The notes beneath the pieces were generated by a model. That model searched no databases. It was not told the DNA's origin and was given only the letters and a program-made list of their open reading frames with translations. Shown piece by piece: positions 11,185 to 22,500 of a stretch of 64,000 nucleotides of DNA (position 1 is its first letter; the number at the start of each line of letters is the position of its first letter). The stretch is from Albifimbria verrucaria (taxonomy: Eukaryota > Ascomycota > Sordariomycetes > Hypocreales > Stachybotryaceae), in NCBI GenBank assembly GCA_020081605.1, contig JAHREC010000007.1, forward strand, positions 1-64,000, written 5' to 3'. A program made the translations under genes and the position numbers.

Positions 11185-12375
11185 TTAATCCTGGATAATC
11201 GATCCACACCGCTCTACCCATATCTGGTCATTGCTCTTGAACACACATGCAATAAACGATTCGGCGTCTTTGAGAAGGCGCGACAGCTCATTGTGCAATG
11301 CATCTAAGTCTTTAGCAGGAGCTAGCTTTGACTCGCTATTCCGCGGGCTGTCCCGTTGCTTTTCCACTTGAATCCACCCAATCTCGCGAAGTACCCGGTT
11401 ACTGACCCCTTATGCTCTGTAACATCGTGTCTTTGTTAGTCGTATCACATCACTGTCCTATGATTCCTGGACTTACCAATTTTCTTAGTCATTTCCGAAA
11501 TACGAAGGATCGTGCCATGATCCTCAGCGCCCCATGGGAAGTCTTTCGGTTGTAGGAACCAAAGCATCCGCGTCACCATATTCGCTGCCAACAGCGATTG
11601 TTCTTTCTGTTTGGTTTTTGGTGCCCCACTAAAACATCGTTCTTTAGGTGCTACTTGGGGTGTGACCGAAGATGAGCTCAGTGTTAAGACCAGCATTAGC
11701 ATCAGGTCGCACATTTTGGTGCCAAGGATTCCTTGCAGGGTATTGTAAGCTTGCTGGTAATGTTCTAGAATTTTATGGTCGTCATCATTCTTTCCAAAAA
11801 GCTTCCGTAGCCTCTCAAAGCCTGCCTGGATCAATGGCGGGACATCCTGGAACGGGATATCGCATTGAAAGTTGATCCGTTGTTTCCTTGGTCGTTTCCG
11901 CAAAGGTACTTTCGTGTTTAAAGTCAGCCTCAAGTGCTAATCGCTTTGAGCTGCCGGCCCGAGCCGTGAGCACTTCCGTCGAAAGAACCGAACCCGTTAA
12001 GCGCACGATCCGCCGATGAGTGAGTCTTTGTCGGTGTCGACCTGGCACCCATTCGACGCCACTCGAATGCATAGCAGCTGCGAGGCCATCTATCCATTGG
12101 TCTTTTGTGACGACTTCTGGGCGTGTGTGTTGAATGGCGGCCTTTATCGTCGCAAACCAGGTGGAATGGGCTGGCGCGAAGGCGGCGGCAACCATGCTCT
12201 CTGATCCCTGTAATGCTTCGACTAGTTCCAGTGCAAAGTCTCGCCTGGTTTTGGTTGGTATATCTCGCAAGGAGCCAGAAGCTCCATCCGGCATGACCAA
12301 ATCCTGGGGAGGTTCTCTAGTGCCCTGGGCGGGTTCACATGTCAATAAACGAATATCGCCAATATGATCTAGCAT
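11185..12375 (-). CDS. Unrecognised protein, third gene of DGQHR cassette
   Basis: The start at 12375 (MLDHIGDIRLLTCEPAQG) lies only 18 bases after the stop of the preceding gene, so the two could also be one gene with a misread junction. The first frame runs to about 11880. There a one-base change leads into INFQCDIPFQDVPPLIQ, which continues to EMTKKIG. A 68-base intron (11476-11409, GTAAGT, branch ACTAAC, ATAAG) then gives GVSNRVLREIGWIQVEK and ends at 11185. The product is about 380 residues and soluble, with a helical C-terminal half. No catalytic motif or known domain is visible. Its meaning comes only from position: same strand and order as two long genes upstream. Confidence 0.5.
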
Positions 12376-12393
12376 GACAGTGAATTTTCATCC

Positions 12394-15065
12394 TTACCTC
12401 CATCGAAACGGGTCGTGACAATCTTCCCAAGCTTTCAGTTCTTGACCTGCTCTGATGGAAGGCTCACCTCGACCACTTCGTATACCCCGGTTCAACTTTC
12501 TATGAAACTGAATGGCCATAAAGTTTGACATCTGAGGGATCCATAGCTCTGCTAGCACTTTTCTAAGAACCGACTGGCCCCGATATCCCTTGGATGGACT
12601 GACCCCCAAGCTCGGAGAACCACAGCTGACTGTGGCGGTTTGCCGCTACGAACGTCCCATAGTGAAATGCAAGCGACGCTACATGCATGAGCATCGGACG
12701 GCCATCCTGTAAGAGAGGCCACTGGCCGATGTGTATGACCCCTTCTCCTTCCCTAAAATCAAGCATCGCCGGGTCGATAAAGGGCCATCCTCCGTGTTGT
12801 AGACTTTCCATTGTTCCGAGTGATCTAAATACCCGTGATGGAAGTATACGAGGATCGCCTGTCAGACAAAAGTTTCCCAGCCTGTCCAGGGCAGCTACAG
12901 CTTCTGACGCTGCGAGCCCCAGACCTCGCGATCCAGCCATGGTAAATCGTCGCTCCATCTCCTCGATGGCTAGCTTAAATGTTCGAGCGAACGCGATAAG
13001 AACACCAGGGAAAACCGGAGGGAGAAACCGCCGCAGAATCCACGAATACGATTGCTTCTCCTTTAAGAAATATCGCTTCATCTGGACAATGGGCTGTAAC
13101 ACGGTAGAGAAACTCTTCTGTCCCTTTATGAGCCGTTGGACGTGTACGGTAACCACTTGTTCGAAGCGATATGAGAACTCTTCCGCCTCGATGGCTTTCT
13201 CGATAAGCAAGGCTTCTCTCTCAAATGGCTTCGACGCACCGGGGTTCTCCGGTGTCAACCGCCCTCGTATCCGATCTAGAAGTCTTGCTTGCTTGGCTCT
13301 AACCTTGGCCGCGGCTTTGGTGTCGACTTCTGGTACCGTCAGTGCTGCCGTTGCTGAGCCTTGACTTGCGAGAAGGGCATCGGCGCGATGGCGGTACACG
13401 GACTTTAGCGCGCAGTATCCTTGAAACTCGCCGAAGGATACAACATCAGCACCCTGGTTCGAAAAACTCATGTTGTCCTCTATAATGGCCAGGAGATTGT
13501 TCTTGAGGAAGGCGGGCGGCTTTGGTGATGAAAAATTGCCATATGCCGAGTGGAAGCCCAGCGGATAAAGGTATAGTCTCGAGAGCTAGCATATTCCCGA
13601 GCCAAACAGTTCCTGTCTGCGAGAAGACAAAGACCTGGTCTTGGTCCTGGTCTTGACCTCCGCCGGTGGTGCAGTGCAAGTTTGTAGCAACGGCATAGGA
13701 TATACTCGTCAAGTGATCTAAATTGTATTTGTGCTCTAACTCCGTACGAAGTTGGAGCAATCCGGGGCTGAAGTGTTCATCTTGCGATTCCAGCGGGCTC
13801 CTGGATGTTGCGCCATTCGCGGCACCTGCAATCTGCTCATTTGGGCCTTGTACGAAGAGACTTGAGTTATCACGACTGCTTGGCTCAACTGCTTGCTCTT
13901 CCTCCGAATCAACTTCGCTTTCTTCTTCCATATCGCCCTGGTATCTTCGCTCCTCGTCGCTATCCTCATCTTCTTCTTCGTCGTCGTCGTCTTCGTCATC
14001 ATCATCCGGTCGTATGCGAGTTTCCCGCGGGAGATTTTGGACTCCTTCGGTCACTTCCATCTCTATGTTGGCGCCGTAGTCGTATGCATGAAAAGCAGGA
14101 AGGTTGTCGGACCAGAACGTTTCGTGGGCATACATTTCAACGAAACTGGCCCATCCGTCCATGAAAAATTCCTGGAACATGGTCCACTTATTGTACGTTA
14201 TCTGTTGAGACGATCTACCGCCCAGCTTCCATGCTGCCTCAATTCCTTCGCCAAGCAGTTCGCCACTCGTGAAGACTGATTTGATATAGGACGCGAGCGC
14301 TTCGGCATGGTGTTTGACCATGCCGGTCCCATGCTTGGCTGCGTCACGACGTTTGCGATTGCCGTTCCCGGGTCGTGTGGGGTGCATAACGATAAACCAC
14401 TGCTCTCGCGTCGCGGCCACCGCAACACGAAAAGTTCGGTTTGTCAGGTCGAACGATATATTACTGCCTCGTTTCACGCTGTAAGGTGCTTGCCAATGCT
14501 GGAAGGAAATTGTCACGTTATCGAAGAATCGATCGCTACGCCGACTGATCGGCTGCAATGGGGCTCCCTCGATGCAAATGAAGTCGAGGTAGAATATTGG
14601 ATAGTAGTTGTCTTTGTCGCTGGCGGGTCGCGAGCCGGCTTTTCGGCTACCATAATCCATGGTGAATGGTCGTTGAAGTATCGAGATCGCTTCAGCACCT
14701 TTGAATTCAGGCGCCCTGGTTTTCGCTATGAATTCATCACCTGAGTATATGCGGCATGTCAGTGTTGTCCCTCTAAATTGGTGGACGGCTCCTTTTCCTT
14801 ACATTTGTAGTGGTAGGTACCTCTTGAGCGATCAATCCTCCATGTGCGTGATTCACGCTCCGCTGTCGCAGATCCATCCTCAGAGCCCACCGCGGACTCC
14901 CTTAAATAGTCATCATCCGCGCTGTCGTGCGATGGGTATGCACTCTGCTCGTGGTCATCATCCTCAAGCTCTGGATTGCCACTACCCGACACAAAACTGG
15001 CTCCCTCCTGGTCAAGAGAACCATCGAGTATGACGCTGTTGGTTTCGAGTTCCCGATGTACTCAT
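12394..15065 (-). CDS. Large unrecognised acidic protein, second gene of DGQHR cassette
   Basis: The assembled reading is about 870 residues. The start at 15065 (MSTSELETNSVILDG) needs the GGG near 15053 read as GG. A 62-base intron (14802-14741) joins TYHYKC to DEFIAKTRAPEFKG. The central part has a uniform region, then a run of about 30 Asp/Glu residues (13945-14005) and further acidic stretches. It continues through a TTTTT near 13534 (one T too many) to FLKNNLLAIIEDN and through a GGGGG near 12612 (one G too many) to GVSPSKGYRGQSVL, ending DPFRWR. No known domain is recognised. The acidic linker separates an N-terminal globular half (about 300 residues) from a helical C-terminal half. The acidic tract suggests a nuclear or chromatin-linked protein; this is inference. 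Confidence 0.6.
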
Positions 15066-15454
15066 GGTGTTGGGTGGGTATTTGCTTGATGGTGGTATTA
15101 TTTTAAGGTAACTCACAGAGACTGACCCTAACCCAAGACTTGACGACTACGCAAATCTCGCTACGCCCGGGGGCGAAAGGTGTCTCCTACGTGTCAAGCA
15201 TATCGGCTTAGTAAAGAACGCGACCATAAATGAATGAATAGCATTGGCAGTTCCTTTCCTTTTCTTTTTGGCAAAGCAAAATTTAATTGAACCATGTTGA
15301 CCTAGCTACACATCCGATTCGTCCACCAGCACTTGACGTGGCGTGTTTCCTGCTGCCCGTCCCAATGCAAGCCAGCTATTAGCCTCAATGACGAGATGGA
15401 AATCGTGTTCTACCACATTGTATAGGGTAAAGGGTCAAATGTATGAAAGGAGGA

Positions 15455-17937
15455 TTAAGACGCAGCTAATCGGCCTCTCCAACCTGACTTCCTCGCCGGC
15501 ATGGGACTAAACGGCAGCGGATTTCGGGAGCTACTAGGTTCGCTCTGGCTTGAGCCTACATCCGTTTGCGTTGGTTTTGGCTGCCGTCGACGCGCATCCT
15601 TGCCATCATCCGGGCCGTCCCGCGCTCTAAGCGGTTGCCCCTTTTCATTCGCCTGACTCTCTCTTTGCTTTTCTGTTTCAGCCACGGATACCTGGTCTGG
15701 ACCATTTTGCGATTCTTCTCCACCATCATCTGAGCGAACCTCCTGATCCCCCGATGCCCCATGCTCAGAGGGCACATTGGCAGCTACACTCATGGTGCGC
15801 ACCGTTGGATCATCCACTGCTGACTCCCGGGATGCGGCGTCCATCGTCGGTCCCGGCTCATTCGTCTTTGTTTCTTGGCTCCGCTTGAGCATGAGGAGAT
15901 TGTACTCTTTCCCGGTCGATTCTATAATGACGCGATCCGCATCTGCTAGCTTGTTTTGCGACGGCCCGTTCTGATCGTCACGAAGAGCTTGGCGACATCG
16001 ATCAGCCACCCATTTTACGATGCATCCGTCGATCGCCGCTGCAAGTTGACCAGAGGCTTCCTTGCTGTTCAATGCAGGGTTTTCAGCCACCTCAGGCACG
16101 CGTGAAGCTAGGGCACATACAGCACGCGTTACGGCTGAGCATCCCTTGAGGCTATTGGCGGGAGATAAACCCAGGCCATCGCCGCCCTTTGAAGCAACCC
16201 ACCATGGACGAAACTTGGGGCCAAGGGAAGTTTCGACAATATGAAGCAGGTTTTGCCAGAATCTGTCAACAAACCTCTCTGCGTATACGGCGCCGTTGCG
16301 GTCGTTCGGGTCCGGCATGGCCTTCAGATAGCCTTTTGTCACCGGGTGAGTCAATGATTGCTGCCGCCGACGAACAAAATCCAGAATCTCCCGTTCGAGC
16401 ATGATCGACCGCTTATCTGCAAGCCTCATCGCCTTTTCATCCGTGCCGTTCTGTAATCGTTTGATGAAGCCCTTCCTCAGCGGGAGCTTGTTTGCTTTGC
16501 GCTTGTCCGCGACGACTTCCGAGTCGCGATCGATCCACAGAACCACATGGATCATTACCTCCATCATGGTCTGGCATACGTCTTTTGGCGTCTCGAGCAG
16601 ACTGTGAACATCCGGGAGGCGGAAGCTCGGATTCTCGATGAGAAACTCGTACAATTCCCGATACGCCGCATCGTCCAGTGCAGTGAGAAACCGAGCCGTC
16701 CGACGTGCACCAGGCCCGACTCGATCACCATCCCCTTCCTTCGGGTCGTTGTAGAATAACTTTCGTATCGCGCTCGCTGTCACATTCTTTTCGCCTGCCG
16801 CCAATACGTACACCATCTTTTTCCAGTCCGAACCGCGAACGTATTTGGTAGCATCTCCTGGCAATTCCTTGAGCTTCTTCCCGACGGCATCGGTTATTGT
16901 AAAGCAATACTAGAGTCTCTCAGCCTTGTCCATACTTCGAGCCTGCCGATGTTATCGGGCGGGTATTCATGTAAACACAACTTACTGCATCAAATCTTCT
17001 GCTAGCTAATTGCTCCCACTTAGATATATTAAAGGTGTCTTTTCCGACCGTGGTACTGCAGTAGCTTGTAATCTTAGACGCCCAGCTCTTGTTGTTCCAT
17101 AAAGTGCCTAGTCGGCCGGTGGGAAAATTCGGGTTTCCACCGAGACGCAACAAGTCAAGCATTTGGGCTTCAACTTCGCTTTTCTTCCCATGAAACAAAC
17201 TCTCGTCTTGCTTGGACGCCATGACAAGCTGCATCCAGATCTGACCATGGCTGTCTGGGAGCAACAGGTCGCTGCGGTTGACTCGCAGTTGAAGGTTGAG
17301 CTTGGGTGGAAGCGCGTCTAGTATCTGATTTAATCATCTTGCTTCTTGAGAACCTGACTTGGTTTTGCCCCTGTTATTTTGGGGCGTGGAGGTCGACTTA
17401 CCTTTGTCGTAAATTATGCCGGTCCACCAGAGCTCCGTGTCTGGCAACTTCTTGCGTTTCACTAGCCTTCGCAAAGCTGCCACTCGGTGTTGACCATCCA
17501 TAATCTCGAGTGGCTCCTGATTGATGTCCAGCCAACCATCAAGGTCGCGTAATTCTTGTCCGTCATCTTGTGAAGTTGAGTCTTTTTGCTGTTGCTCCTT
17601 TATGTACTTCTGCATGGCTTGTGACGTACACGACACCAAGATGTAGTTCTCCTCGCTAGTTCGTGCTAAATTCTGCTCAAACACTTCATCGAGATCAATG
17701 ACATGTTTGTCATCAACCTGACAGTTCTCTCCATTTTCCCATTCAGGCGTGAGGGCCTCGAATGGTATCTTAACCACCATGAGCTGGTAAGGCTTCGCTT
17801 GACGTCGGATTGTTTGGGTTTCATGAAATGCTTGACTGAGTACGCCACCGCCTTTATCACGCTTACTCCCTCGCGCCTTCTTTTGTTGTTATCTTTTCCC
17901 CATGAACTTCGGACGAATTGGCTTTTCTCTTCGTCAT
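15455..17937 (-). CDS. DGQHR-motif protein (DndB/ParB-Srx-like), first gene of cassette
   Basis: The start at 17937 (MTKRKANSSEVHGEK) passes one frame change near 17862 (GG for G) into a basic stretch and then VVKIPFEALTPEW. The first exon ends in EPLEIMDGQHRVAALRRL, an exact DGQHR motif as in bacterial DndB-type proteins and the wider ParB/sulfiredoxin-like fold. Introns lie at 17401-17318 (84 bases) and 16985-16910 (76 bases); both restore frame. The long third exon gives a helical region (VYVLAAGEKNVTASAIRKLF, then a long all-alpha part). It ends in about 140 disordered residues rich in Ser, Glu, Gln and Pro before the stop at 15455. The whole is about 730 residues. In bacteria such proteins regulate or take part in DNA modification; in fungi the role is unknown to me. 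Two unknown genes follow on the same strand. Confidence 0.7.
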
Positions 17938-18532
17938 TTCTGATGTCCTTTGCGCTCACAGGCTCAGTGTCAATGATGCTGAAGTTATATGATGAGTGTA
18001 TAGGGTAGGGTGGTGTCGGGTAACAACTCGGGGAAGAGTTTCGGCGACAGGATGCATAAAAAATGGAAAATAGAGTACTCTGCATGACCTTGGCCCTGGT
18101 TACAAAGCCGCAGGGTGTCTGAGGGCGCCACCAGCATATACCTTGTTCATGCGAATGTGGCTGAATAGGCATCAAGCTAATGTCTCTCCCCGTTGCAAGC
18201 CCTGCTGAAAAAGGCGCGACTGTACTGCTGACGCGCGTTTTAAATACGAAACAAAAGGGGAGAAAAGAAAAAGCAAAGTGAAAACAACAAACACGGTCAT
18301 AAATAGAAGACATTAAGTACAAAGAGGCGAAGGCTGCTCTTCACTCCACTTCTGTTTATTTCATCTTTAGGCACACAAGAATAGTCCACCAAGTGACTTC
18401 CTCCAGGCGAGATCCTCGACAAATGCTTTAATATTAATATTAAGTGCGAATCCAGGAAACTTGCACTGATGGAAACTGCGGGTACGATTTCGTCGCTATT
18501 CATAGTGTGTTCGGGACCTTGCCATCGGAAAG
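17938..18532. other. Upstream region of the DGQHR gene, no other gene supported
   Basis: The promoter of the minus-strand cassette must lie here. Open frames at 17666-18322 and 18297-18503 are out of frame with the gene and show no motif. Confidence 0.4.
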
Positions 18533-18725
18533 ACTAACTACCATATTTCGCCCCGGGAGTGAAACTGATTCATTTACTATGGTTCCGAACCAGGACATCT
18601 GACATGCAATAAATAAATCGGTTTGGCAGGGTGAAACACATACGACTGTTTGTAGGGAATTGGTTGGAGTTTGGTAGAAGGGCCCGTATGTCAGTTTCGC
18701 CCCGGGGTGAAATATGGTAGTTAGT
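18533..18725. mobile_element. Small foldback element with about 35-base inverted ends
   Basis: Bases 18533-18568 begin ACTAACTACCATATTTCG and continue CCCCGGGAGTGAAACTGA. Bases 18691-18725 are their near-perfect reverse complement, beginning TCAGTTTCGCCCCGGGG and ending GGTAGTTAGT. The 193-base unit has no coding capacity. It has the structure of a MITE-like element or a cruciform-forming repeat. A related word, TTTCGCCCCGGGAGTCAAA, recurs just outside at 18788-18806. No clear target-site duplication is seen. Confidence 0.7.
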
Positions 18726-18840
18726 TCCACCATCAGTGGCACTCAGTTGTTGCATGTCGTTCTATTAGAGTAGACCCCACTTATTTTCGCCCCGGGAGTC
18801 AAAATTCACCCGATGCATTACGGCCCGCCCCTACGCCCCA

Positions 18841-18918
18841 TTATTATTATTATTATTATTAGTAGTAGTAGTAGTAGTTGTCGTAATTTAGTAGTAGTGG
18901 CAGACACATTCACGTATG

Positions 18919-18982
<64 letters not shown>
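18841..18982. repeat. ATT/AGT trinucleotide tract and CA microsatellite
   Basis: An (ATT)n run from 18841 turns into (AGT)n up to about 18880. Then 18920-18980 is ACATACACATACACAT followed by about 16 CA units. These simple repeats mark the edge of the AT-rich block. Confidence 0.95.
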
Positions 18983-18985
<3 letters not shown>

Positions 18986-19017
18986 TTAACCCTATACCCA
19001 AGCACGGAATACCCCTC

Positions 19018-19530
19018 TACAATAAATAGTTTAATAAGTATATATTATAGAATAATAAAATAAGGGTATAGAAAGAATCTATATATAATAATAAGTTAAT
19101 AGATAATAATAAGGGTATATTATATAAAAATAATTAATATAATTAGTATAGTAATATAATAAAGATTAATAAAGCCCCTGGATATAAATTAAAGGAATAA
19201 TTAGTAAAGAATAAGAGTAATAATTAATAATATTCCTAGGCTTAATACTAAAGTAAAAAGCAAAGCGCTCTCTTACTCTTAGAAAAAAGATATTAATATA
19301 TAAATAGGAATCTTCTTTTAATTATTAATTAAAAGATTATTAGCTATTAATAATATATAATTATTAAGCTATTTTTTAATAGAGTTTCTTAAAGAATAAT
19401 TTAATTTAATTAATAACTTAATATATATTATTTTAAATTAAAATAAGCCTTATTTATTTATCTAAAGATAAATAATCTTAATTTTATTTATTCTATATTT
19501 ATTTTATAATATAAAATAAACCCTAATTAT
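19018..19530 (+). repeat. 5' long terminal repeat, truncated at its outer end
   Basis: From AATAAATAGTTTAATAAG to about CCCTAATTATTAT this segment aligns base for base with 26597-27106. Sequence upstream of 19018 is unrelated (microsatellite and a short GC-normal stretch), while the other LTR copies share further bases on that side, so this copy has lost its outermost end. Confidence 0.8.
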
Positions 19531-22500
19531 TATATATTAATAGCTTTTATTCTAGGTAATATTATTTATTACCTAAAATAATAATTATAATAATTAATTA
19601 AGGAAATACCTAAGGCTAGGCTAAATAGCCTTAATTATTATAACCTTAGTTATTTATTATAAATAATAATAAATTAATATTAGCTTATACTTTATTTAAT
19701 TATTAGGCTTAGTTTAAAATACTTTAAGCTAAAGTTAATATACTTTAAAATTAATTTATTATAGAACCGGGAGCCTTGCTAAAGCTAAGCTTATTAAATA
19801 AATTTAATAAAAGTATTAATAAGGTTAAGATATTCTTAGTTTAATACTATATATACTTTATTTACTTCCTAAGCTTTTTAATTAATATAAAAAGTAAAGT
19901 ATTTATTATATATAAATAGTTTAAAGAAAGAATAGCTTTTAATTTAATCTTATTATAGAAGATTATTATAAATACTTAATATCCACTGAATATAATAATA
20001 AAATTAATAATATCTTTAATAACTATATATACTTTAAAAAGGCTATATATAAATAATTCAAAGCTATTAATAAAAAAGAAAAGTAAAATAGAAGATTAAG
20101 GAAATCTATTAAACCTATTTTACCTTAACTTAAACCTTAAACCTTAAATATTAAATATTATTCCTTAAATAAGATAATAATATCCTAATAAGTCTATTTT
20201 ATAATAAACTTAAAGAAAATATTAAAAATAAACTATATAAAATAGAATAACTAAAGATATTAATTAAATATATTATTATAGTTATTAAGATTAATAACTA
20301 TTTATATTAATAAAAGCTTTAATATAAAAAAGCTAAAACTATAAATCTCTATAATTAAAAGAAAAAAACTAATAAAGGAAAATATCCTATAAAACCTATA
20401 TAGAATCTATAGAACTTAGGATTATTTAGAAGGCTAAAAATAAAAAAAGCCTAGGAAAAACTTCCTTTATTATAATTATAATAAAAAAGGCTATTATATA
20501 TAAGATTATTATTTACCTAAGAAAGGAAATAAAAAGAGTAAGTTTAGGTTAATTAAGGAAAATAAATACTATCTTAATTTAATAAATCCTAAATAATATT
20601 TAAATATACTAACCTTAGTATAATATAAATCACCTAGATTTAATATTTAATCTTCTATTAAAGTAGAAATCCTAGATATATAACTATAGGAATTATAAAA
20701 TAACTCTTTAGACTAATTAAGTACCTTGGATATCTATAGTATATAGGGATATAATAATATAGTTAAAGAAACCTTATAAAATCTATATAAGGAAAATAAA
20801 TATAAATTATATAAATAAAGTAAAATAAATATTAATTCTAACCTAGATTATAGAATCCTTAATAATATATACTTTAAACCTAAAAGAATATATAATACTT
20901 ATAGAACCTAGCCTAAATATTTAAGATTCTCTATAAAAAAAAAGATTTAAATATTAAAATACCCTAAATAGATTAATAGAAAATTAATCTTATAAATATT
21001 TATTATAAACTTATAAAAATAAATAAATAAAATAAATTATAGATTAAAACTATAATAATCCCTAAAGCTATATTTAATATATAAAAAACCCTAAATTTAA
21101 GGAAGATAATAATATAAAAATAAATATATAAGCTAAAGGCTATATAACTATTAGCTAGATATTATATCTATAGTATATTTATTTAATATATTTAAAGAAT
21201 AAAATTATAAATTAAGCCTTCCTTATTTATATAAAGGATTAATAAATAATTAAGCCCTATAAAAGAAAGGAACTTATAGTATTTTTTATATATATAAACT
21301 ACCCTTATCTTAAGGTTACTTTATTTATACTTAGTATAGAATATCCTTATAAATATTTAAACTGAAGGTATACTATAAGATAATATAAAAAATATACTAT
21401 ATAGTCTATAAAAATAAGAAAATTAAATAGTTTTATACCTAAGTAATACTTAATAATATTTATAAATTTATAAAAAAATTAATAAATAAAATAAAAAAAT
21501 AAATATAGAATAGGAAACTACTAAAGAAAATATTAATAAAGATAAAGAATAATCCCCTTAGCTACCTATTAAATAAAATAATATATACCCTAGCTATAAA
21601 GATTAAATAATTAATAATACTTAGAAGGAAATATAAAGAGAAGATTTACCCTAATTTATTAAAAACTCTAAATAATAATAGCTAAACTAAGCTAAGAAAA
21701 TAATATAAAAATAAAAAAATAAAACTAATTTTAAAAAAAAGGCCTTAAAGAAATTAAGGTAATCTTAATATAATAAAGTTATAAGGAAATAAAGGATAAA
21801 TAGAATAAAAATAACCTTTATATCCTTAACTTTAATAAAGAACTAAGAAGATTCTAAAACCTAAACTATATTCTATACCTTAAGAATAAAGACTAGAAGA
21901 AAGAGTATACTATAAGAGCTAATTATATATACCCTAGCCTTTATTATTTATACTATAGGGAAAAAAAAAAAATACTCTAAATATATTATAATCTTATAAT
22001 AAGTATTACCCTATAAAAATATTAAAATAAATATAAATAATATTATATCCTAGATATTATATACTATAAATATATATATAATATTAAAGGAAAAAGATTA
22101 AAATAATAAATAATTAATAAAATATAAATAAAATATACTTAAATATTATTATTAAGGAATAATAGGAGATTTTAAACTCTAAATATAATTAAAAGACTAT
22201 TAAAGAAAATAATCTATAAAAGATATATAATTAAGATTAGGATTATAGAGAAGAAATTAATTATTAAAATAAATATAGGTATTATAAATAACTTTATTAA
22301 CTATAAAATTATAAACTAGCTATAATTTCTATAGGGAGATAAAGAAGAACCCTATTTAATTATAAATTATAAAGGAACCCCTTTATTTTATAATAAAGAA
22401 AATATTAATAAATAAATTTATATACTAAAGATAGTTTATATAGATATAGAAATAAATATTAACTTTAATATTATTAAATTAGAATTAGTTTATATTCTCC

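Noticed and set aside
13723..14164. Plus-strand Ser-rich frames over the acidic tract
   Set aside because: These are the antisense of the Asp/Glu run in the minus-strand gene.
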